Shown one piece after another: positions 58,875-64,000 of a DNA stretch of 64,000 nt; within the stretch, counting starts at the first letter, position 1, and each line of letters opens with the position of its first letter. The position numbers were made by a program, and so were the translations under genes. Below the pieces are notes generated by a model that ran no database searches, was not told the origin of the DNA, and worked only from the letters and a program-made list of their open reading frames with translations. The stretch is from Larkinella arboricola (lineage in GTDB: Bacteria; Bacteroidota; Bacteroidia; Cytophagales; Spirosomataceae), in assembly GCF_003259745.1 (NCBI RefSeq), contig NZ_QLMC01000003.1, forward strand, positions 124,001 through 188,000, given 5' to 3'.

Positions 58875-61098
58875 GTCAGGGCCGAACCAGTTATGCGTCC
58901 GTTTACGGAATACAGCGGGAACCATTTTGGCCCTCTGGCTGGGCTTTCTTTCCATCGGTTTTGCCCAGCAGCCCTGGCCACCGGTCTACGAAATCAGGAA
59001 AGATACCGGCGTATATCCCATTGATACCGCTCACTTTCAGGTATTGGAAGACCGGGCGGGCAACCTTACCTTCGAGCAGGTTCAACGCAGTTCGGCCTTC
59101 CGTTTCGATTCTCACTATAATCCCACGCGACAAACCCACGTCTGCTGGCTCCGGATGCAGATTAAAAACGGGCTCGACCATGACATGAAGCTGTATCTCT
59201 GCGAGTTCAAGGCTACTTACTTTGACCTCTACACGCAGGCTTCCGATGGGCGATGGCACCACCAGCGCACGGGCGAGCTGATCCCCAGAAGTCAGCTTCC
59301 GGTTCACAATGGCGGAACCGAACAATACCGTTTATTTCTCCCGCTCCGGCCCGGCGAGCAAATTACGCTCTACCAGCGTTCGGAAAATCCTTTCTGGTAC
59401 CCCTTCCTAACCAACCTTACGCCCGAACTGCAAACCGAAGAAAACCGGATCCATTCCACTTACACAGCGTTTCGGGTTAATCAGCAATGGAAGGAGTATT
59501 TCTTTGAAGGAATCATGATCGGAATGCTCTTCCTGGCGGTGTGTTACAATTTATATATCTATTTTTCGATCAAGGACAAAGTTTATCTCTATTTCGCCAT
59601 TTGCCTGCTGTTCTTCAACCTGGATCGCAACGGCTTCAATCTTCAACTGGCGCTCTTTCCCGAACAACCGTACCTGTATAAGTCGCTCCAGAACTTTTTC
59701 TTCCTCGTTTTTTATACCTTCTTTATTCAGGCCATCCGGAACTTCATTCAGCCCACACCAGATCTATCCCACTTAAACAGGGCGATTACGTTTTTTCTGG
59801 TGTTGCTGGCATTGACGAATGTGCTCCAGTTTTTCATGTACCGGTTTTCCTTCGTTTCACCGGTCATCACCATCGCTGTGCTGGAAATCGTCATTCGGGT
59901 TATCTATGTTTTACTGGCGATCAGCATGGTAAAAATGATCCGGCACGGCTCGCTCGACGCCCGTTTTGCGCTGCTTGCAACGGCGCCCCTGTTTACATTC
60001 TGGCTTTTTACGCTGGCTACCCACCTGGTATTCAGACTATTTTCTATTAACCTAACCAACTGGGGCTGGTATAACTTTGGCTATTACGAAAGTGCCTGCT
60101 TTGCCTGGCTCATTGTTTTCTTCTCCGGGGCACTGCTCAACCGCTACAACCTGGCCCGGAAACGGGTGGCGCAGCAGGCCATTGAAAAAGAACAGCTCGA
60201 AAAAGAGCGGGAAATGGAGCGAAGCCGCATCATCGCCAGCCAGAACGAACGGTTGGAGCAACAGGTAAAAGAACGAACGTCTCAATTGCAGACCTCCCTC
60301 GAAAACCTGCGGGCCACGCAGGATCAACTGGTTCAGAAAGAAAAACTGGCCTCCCTGGGCGAACTGACCGCCGGTATTGCCCACGAGATTCAGAACCCGC
60401 TCAACTTCGTCAACAATTTCTCGGAAGTCAGCACCGAGCTACTGACCGAACTTGAAGAAGAACAGCAAAAGCCGGAGCGTGACCCGGAACTGGAAAAGGA
60501 ACTTCTGGGCGACCTGAAGCTCAACCTTCAGAAAATTTCCCACCACGGCAACCGGGCCAGCCACATCGTTCAGAGTATGCTGGCGCATTCCCGCAACAGT
60601 ACGGGTGAGCGTCAGGCCAGCAACCTGAACCAACTCTGCGATGAGTACCTGCGGCTGGCCTACCACGGTTTGCGGGCCAAAGACAACACGTTCAATTGCG
60701 AACTGGTGACCGATCTGGACCCCAATCCGGTGCTGGTTCGTATCATCCCACAGGAAATCGGGCGGGTGTTGCTGAATTTGTTCAACAACGCTTTTTATAC
60801 CGTTCAGGAAAAGCAGAAACGGACAGCGGAGCCTTATCAACCCGCCGTTACCGTAGCGACCAGATTTACCGACCGCCAGGTCGAAATCCGCGTGATCGAC
60901 AACGGTATGGGCATGACCGACGCCGTAAAGGCCAAGCTGTTCCAACCTTTTTTCACCACCAAACCCACCGGCGAAGGCACCGGCCTGGGTCTGTCGCTTA
61001 GTTACGATATTGTCACCAAAAGCCACGGCGGAAGCCTGACCGTAGAAAGTCAGCCCGGCCAGGGGTCGGCGTTTATTCTTGTTTTACCGGTTGTTTGA
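58822..61098 (+). CDS. 7TMR-DISM sensor histidine kinase
   Basis: 758 residues from an ATG that overlaps mlaF by 53 bases. No in-frame ATG lies between there and a hydrophobic signal segment (TILALWLGFLSIGFAQQ, near 34-50), so this start or a TTG at 58927 is used. A periplasmic 7TMR-DISMED2-like domain (about 55-205) precedes seven membrane helices (about 225-435), a coiled coil (EREMERSRIIASQNERLEQQ, 20 residues) and the kinase: His521 in GIAHEIQNPLNF, LLNLFNNAFYTVQ, IDNGMGM, FFTTKPTGEGTGLGLSLSYD (20 residues). It senses an unknown envelope signal. No receiver domain or partner regulator is adjacent. Confidence 0.9.
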   Translation: MSLFTPISYCATQTPTSKSGPNQLCVRLRNTAGTILALWLGFLSIGFAQQPWPPVYEIRKDTGVYPIDTAHFQVLEDRAGNLTFEQVQRSSAFRFDSHYNPTRQTHVCWLRMQIKNGLDHDMKLYLCEFKATYFDLYTQASDGRWHHQRTGELIPRSQLPVHNGGTEQYRLFLPLRPGEQITLYQRSENPFWYPFLTNLTPELQTEENRIHSTYTAFRVNQQWKEYFFEGIMIGMLFLAVCYNLYIYFSIKDKVYLYFAICLLFFNLDRNGFNLQLALFPEQPYLYKSLQNFFFLVFYTFFIQAIRNFIQPTPDLSHLNRAITFFLVLLALTNVLQFFMYRFSFVSPVITIAVLEIVIRVIYVLLAISMVKMIRHGSLDARFALLATAPLFTFWLFTLATHLVFRLFSINLTNWGWYNFGYYESACFAWLIVFFSGALLNRYNLARKRVAQQAIEKEQLEKEREMERSRIIASQNERLEQQVKERTSQLQTSLENLRATQDQLVQKEKLASLGELTAGIAHEIQNPLNFVNNFSEVSTELLTELEEEQQKPERDPELEKELLGDLKLNLQKISHHGNRASHIVQSMLAHSRNSTGERQASNLNQLCDEYLRLAYHGLRAKDNTFNCELVTDLDPNPVLVRIIPQEIGRVLLNLFNNAFYTVQEKQKRTAEPYQPAVTVATRFTDRQVEIRVIDNGMGMTDAVKAKLFQPFFTTKPTGEGTGLGLSLSYDIVTKSHGGSLTVESQPGQGSAFILVLPVV

Positions 61099-62637
61099 TT
61101 CCGGAACGACGTTTTTACGGCTTCCCCGGTTTCGCACCCTTGCCAGCAACGGCCCGAAGGTTTTGCGCTCCATAACCAGCATCGTTCCGATGTACAGCAG
61201 GAACAGCAGCATGTGGTATGGAATGGAAACCCAGAGGTTGGAAATTTCGATCTGGGAAGCCATGTAGATGAGCAAGCCCCCACTGAACACGTAAATCAGG
61301 GCCGAAAAAACATCGTAAGGAACGGGATAATGCTTTTCGCCCAACAGGTAACAGGTAACGCACATTACGACGCTCGACACCAGGTACGCAACGGCGCAGC
61401 CCATGTAGCCCATAATCGGAATAAGCAGCACGTTCAGGATAACCGTTACTCCGGCACCCAATACCGTAATGACGGTTCCGTAGGCGGTTTTATCGCTCAG
61501 CTTGAACCAGAATGCAATGTTGTAATAAACGCCCAGCACGAGGTTGGCCAGCAGCAAAATGGGCACCACCCCCAGCCCCTGCCGGTAGGTTTTCCCGATA
61601 AACAACCCAATCCAGTCCAGATTCAGGCTGATACCGACCCAGATAATAACGCAGATGATGATGAACCACTTATTGACTTCGGCCAGCAAACCGGGGGCAT
61701 TTTTGTCCTCTGCGCGGGAAAAAAAGAACGGATCAGCCGCAAACTTGAACGACTGAATAGCCAGCGTCATAAAAACCGACAGTTTGTAGCAGTTTCCATA
61801 AATCCCGAGAACGTCCTCCGAGGTGAGTCCCGGATAAAAGCCTTCCGGCAGCAGCGGACGCAAAAACCAGCGGTCAGTCAGCATATTGATGCTACCGGCC
61901 AGCGCCGTCAGCATCAACGGAAAGGAGTACGCCAGCAGAACCTTCACCTGCGGTTTGTCGAGCTGGAAGCGGAAACCGGCAAACGTTTTTCGTAACAGGA
62001 CGAAATAAACCAGATTAGCGATCAGGTTTGCCAGGAAGATATAGCCGGGCCCCACGGACGGATCGTAGAACAGATCAATGGCGGGTTGCAGGAAAAGCAG
62101 GTAGTCGCCGTTGTAAATCTGCGGACAAATGACCAGGAAGAATACGTTCAGGGCCACGTTGATCACAATATTGATCAGTTTTGCCTTGACAAACTCCCGG
62201 GCTTTGTTTTCAACCCGAAGCCGGGCAAACGGAATGGCAACAATCGCATCCGTGGCGGCAATCATGGCCACCCAGCTAATAAAGGTTTCCTGCCCCGGAT
62301 AGTCGAGCCAGTCCGCAATTTGAGGGGCCAGCAGGATGATGAGGGCTGTGGAAATGACGCTTATGGCCAGAACGATGCTCAGCGTTTCATTGAAAACCTT
62401 TTGTTTATCTTCTTTTTGCCGGCTTGCGTACCGAAAAAAAGCCGTTTCCAGACTTAAGGTATACACCAGCAGCAATACCGGCACGTACGAAAACAACTCC
62501 ACATTCGAGGCCATTTCGCCGGTTCGGGGAAACACACGCGTGTGTAACGGTACCATCAGCCAGTACAACATTCGCCCCAGTATCGTGCTAATGCCGTAAA
62601 GCGCCGTATCGCTCGCTAACTTCTTAAATCCGCTCAT
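61084..62637 (-). CDS. Polysaccharide/lipid-linked oligosaccharide flippase
   Basis: 517 residues with about 14 membrane helices, matching the MATE-like polysaccharide export family (RfbX/Wzx type). The N-terminal KKLASDTALYGISTILGRML (20 residues) with DTALYGIS and RMLYWL is typical. A cytosolic or periplasmic loop near 245-300 carries TDRWFLRPLLPEGFYPG. It would flip glycan-lipid across the inner membrane. Its 3' end overlaps the histidine kinase end by 15 bases, tail to tail. Confidence 0.9.
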   Translation of the reverse strand: MSGFKKLASDTALYGISTILGRMLYWLMVPLHTRVFPRTGEMASNVELFSYVPVLLLVYTLSLETAFFRYASRQKEDKQKVFNETLSIVLAISVISTALIILLAPQIADWLDYPGQETFISWVAMIAATDAIVAIPFARLRVENKAREFVKAKLINIVINVALNVFFLVICPQIYNGDYLLFLQPAIDLFYDPSVGPGYIFLANLIANLVYFVLLRKTFAGFRFQLDKPQVKVLLAYSFPLMLTALAGSINMLTDRWFLRPLLPEGFYPGLTSEDVLGIYGNCYKLSVFMTLAIQSFKFAADPFFFSRAEDKNAPGLLAEVNKWFIIICVIIWVGISLNLDWIGLFIGKTYRQGLGVVPILLLANLVLGVYYNIAFWFKLSDKTAYGTVITVLGAGVTVILNVLLIPIMGYMGCAVAYLVSSVVMCVTCYLLGEKHYPVPYDVFSALIYVFSGGLLIYMASQIEISNLWVSIPYHMLLFLLYIGTMLVMERKTFGPLLARVRNRGSRKNVVPESNNR

Positions 62638-63022
62638 ATCATTTCGTTAACACAAAGATAGATTTTCCGGCATTAACCAACGGGGTTTTATCCCACTAAC
62701 TCCGGCCAAATCCACGGCAATTTGCCCGACAAAACTGTTCCAGCCCCAGAGAATCCAAAGTAAGGTTCTTACGCGGATTTATTTTGAAAAATAAATAGAC
62801 TATTTTTCAACCTGCAAACTATTTGCCTTTGTATAATGTTTTCTACATAATTGCGTCTTTCTCAAAAATCCCGCCCCTATCCGGCGGGATTTACTATTTC
62901 TGCCGATGCCGTTTCCCACCTGATTTTTCGCCAATAAAATGGACTTCTTATCGTTAAAATGTAGAGCCAAGCGATAAATACTTAACTTGGCGGTAAACTC
63001 AGCATACCATTACAGTAACCCT
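62638..63022. other. Divergent intergenic region, flippase / TPR-PD40 gene
   Basis: 385 AT-rich bases. A 10-bp hairpin (62866-62892) lies in the middle, described separately. No ORF or recognised RNA gene. Confidence 0.55.
62866..62892 (+). terminator. Orphan hairpin, possible end of a small RNA
   Basis: A perfect 10-bp stem AAATCCCGCC/GGCGGGATTT (62866-62875, 62883-62892), 7-nt loop. It lies between two divergent starts, with no gene reading into it, so it may end a short unannotated transcript starting near 62835. Confidence 0.5.
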
Positions 63023-64000
63023 ATGAAAATCAGTACCTCCTATTCGCTGCTGGTGGCGCTGGGGCTGGCCGTTGGGCTGGCTGGATGCAACTCCGCCATG
63101 CAGATGTATAAAAAAGGCGTTCGACAGTTCGAACAGGGCGAATACAACCTGGCCATTGAAAGTTTACAGAAAGCCGCTAACGGGAAAAGTGTGGAGGATG
63201 CAGCCCGGCTAAATTACCTACTGGCTGAATCGTACCGCCTGTCGAACCGTTTTTCGCAGGCCGCACCGTTCTACCAGAAAGCCATCGAATCCGGCACGGC
63301 GGAGGCCAATGCCAAAATGCACTACGCCTACGCCCTGAAGGCGCAGGCCCGTTACCCCGAAGCACTGGCTCAGCTTGAGCAGTACGTGTCTTCCAAACCG
63401 GCCAGCAAAGTTAACCTGGAAAAAGCCCGGCGCGAAGCCGAAACCCTGCGGGCCATCGACGTAATCAGCCAGAAGAAAATTGCCTTTCAGCCTAAAAACA
63501 TCGGAAATCTGAACTCGCCGGGTTCGGAATATGCGCCGGTGATTCGGGGAGACGAACTGGTTTTTACATCGTCGCGGAAAGAAAAGATCTATAAGAATAA
63601 CGGGCTGCCGATGTCCGGTATTTATAAAATCAAGCTGGGGCAAAAACCCGACGAAACCGGTAACAATCCGGAAAAGTTCAGCCCCAATATCTTCAGGGAA
63701 GACGTCAATGAGGGAACGCCCGCGTTCTCGAAGGATGGCAAAACTATGATTTTCGCGCGGGGCAACAACGGCAAACGCAAAGGCGGGCTGGACGTTGACC
63801 TGTACATCAGTCGCTTAACAGACAATACCTGGAGCGATCCGCAGCGCCTGCCCATCAGCGACTCAACGGCCTGGGACGGCAGCCCGGCTTTCTCGGCCGA
63901 CGGCAAAACGCTGTACTTTGCTTCAAACCGCGCGGGTTCCGTGGGCGGCATTGACCTTTACCGGACCAATATGGACGCGTCGGGCCGGTTCAGCCGCCCT
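63023..64000 (+). CDS. TPR / PD40 lipoprotein, PorE- or OmpA-like (C-terminus outside window)
   Basis: The first 326 residues are visible. A lipoprotein signal (LVALGLAVGLAGC, Cys near 22) leads into tetratricopeptide repeats (RQFEQGEYNLAIESLQKAA, QAAPFYQKAIESG, ARYPEALAQLEQYV) at about 30-140. A PD40/WD40-like propeller follows: SPGSEYAPVIRGDELVFTSS (20 residues), EGTPAFSKDGKTMIFAR, DGSPAFSADGKTLYFASNR with GGIDLYR. This layout (lipoprotein signal, TPR, propeller) matches the N-terminal part of PorE-type proteins that continue with a carboxypeptidase-like and OmpA domain. The end is not visible, so an OmpA-family protein of another role is possible. Confidence 0.82.
   Translation, partial: MKISTSYSLLVALGLAVGLAGCNSAMQMYKKGVRQFEQGEYNLAIESLQKAANGKSVEDAARLNYLLAESYRLSNRFSQAAPFYQKAIESGTAEANAKMHYAYALKAQARYPEALAQLEQYVSSKPASKVNLEKARREAETLRAIDVISQKKIAFQPKNIGNLNSPGSEYAPVIRGDELVFTSSRKEKIYKNNGLPMSGIYKIKLGQKPDETGNNPEKFSPNIFREDVNEGTPAFSKDGKTMIFARGNNGKRKGGLDVDLYISRLTDNTWSDPQRLPISDSTAWDGSPAFSADGKTLYFASNRAGSVGGIDLYRTNMDASGRFSRP

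Noticed and set aside
58892-58990. ATG at 58892 as the start of the histidine kinase
   Set aside because: It is out of frame with the signal peptide and sensor domain and would need a frameshift.

Overview
The window reads as a chromosome segment of a Gram-negative Bacteroidota, most likely order Cytophagales (Spirosoma/Larkinella-like relatives; the genus is an inference). Supporting signs are a type IX secretion sortase of the PorU family, a Kdo pathway gene (kdsA), SPOR and YceI proteins, a 7TMR-DISM sensor kinase, a PadR-PspC-GIN cluster and several promoters of the Bacteroidota type (TTG or TTTG, about 20 bp, then TAnnTTTG). No rRNA, tRNA, CRISPR array, prophage or insertion sequence was found. 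About 55 protein genes are supported; the first and the last run off the window.

Layout. 1-13137: exported redox and carbohydrate proteins (PQQ sugar dehydrogenase, FAD oxidoreductase, a giant SGNH-like/propeller/cytochrome c protein, an exported PLP protein, an FG-GAP cytochrome c lipoprotein) ending in a gluconokinase-type FGGY kinase. 13152-17319: RtcB ligase, ECF sigma factor, LytTR regulator, trypsin-like protease. 17385-26567: metabolism (M20 deacylase, ManA, ArgH, a TrpF-like protein), Dps, small transporters and a DUF1080 protein. 26685-34113: Hsp20, TPR protein, AMP nucleosidase, HsdR-N protein, MarR-YceI pair, BamA-like outer-membrane protein coupled to a GNAT enzyme. 34199-38053: Maf, MoaC, MobA, guanine deaminase, thiamine pyrophosphokinase-like protein, EamA transporter. 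38177-41566: PorU-type sortase. 41865-45712: PadR, double-PspC/GIN protein and GIN protein behind a palindromic operator. 45807-50213: KduI, KdsA, then acpP-fabF-rnc. 50700-62637: DegP-like protease, GDP-mannose dehydratase, SPOR lipoprotein, MurB, ROK kinase, SDR enzyme, MlaE-MlaF and histidine kinase, flippase. 63023-end: TPR/PD40 lipoprotein resembling the N-terminal part of PorE.

How it works together. Envelope building and maintenance is the main theme: Kdo (KdsA), peptidoglycan (MurB), GDP-sugars (ManA upstream, GMD), glycan flippase, lipid trafficking (MlaEF), protein export quality control (DegP, PorU). A second theme is periplasmic oxidation of sugars followed by uptake and phosphorylation. 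A third is cofactor and purine metabolism around MoaC/MobA.

Beyond genes, the intergenic DNA is notable. Two families of inverted-repeat elements (four copies of one, two of another) fill gaps between genes and often end only a few bases before a start codon. Several near-perfect long-stem terminators separate convergent genes, one of them containing the argH stop codon in the centre of a 32-bp palindrome. A perfect 21-bp palindrome overlaps the padR promoter, and an inverted pair of consensus DnaA boxes forms a hairpin after dps.
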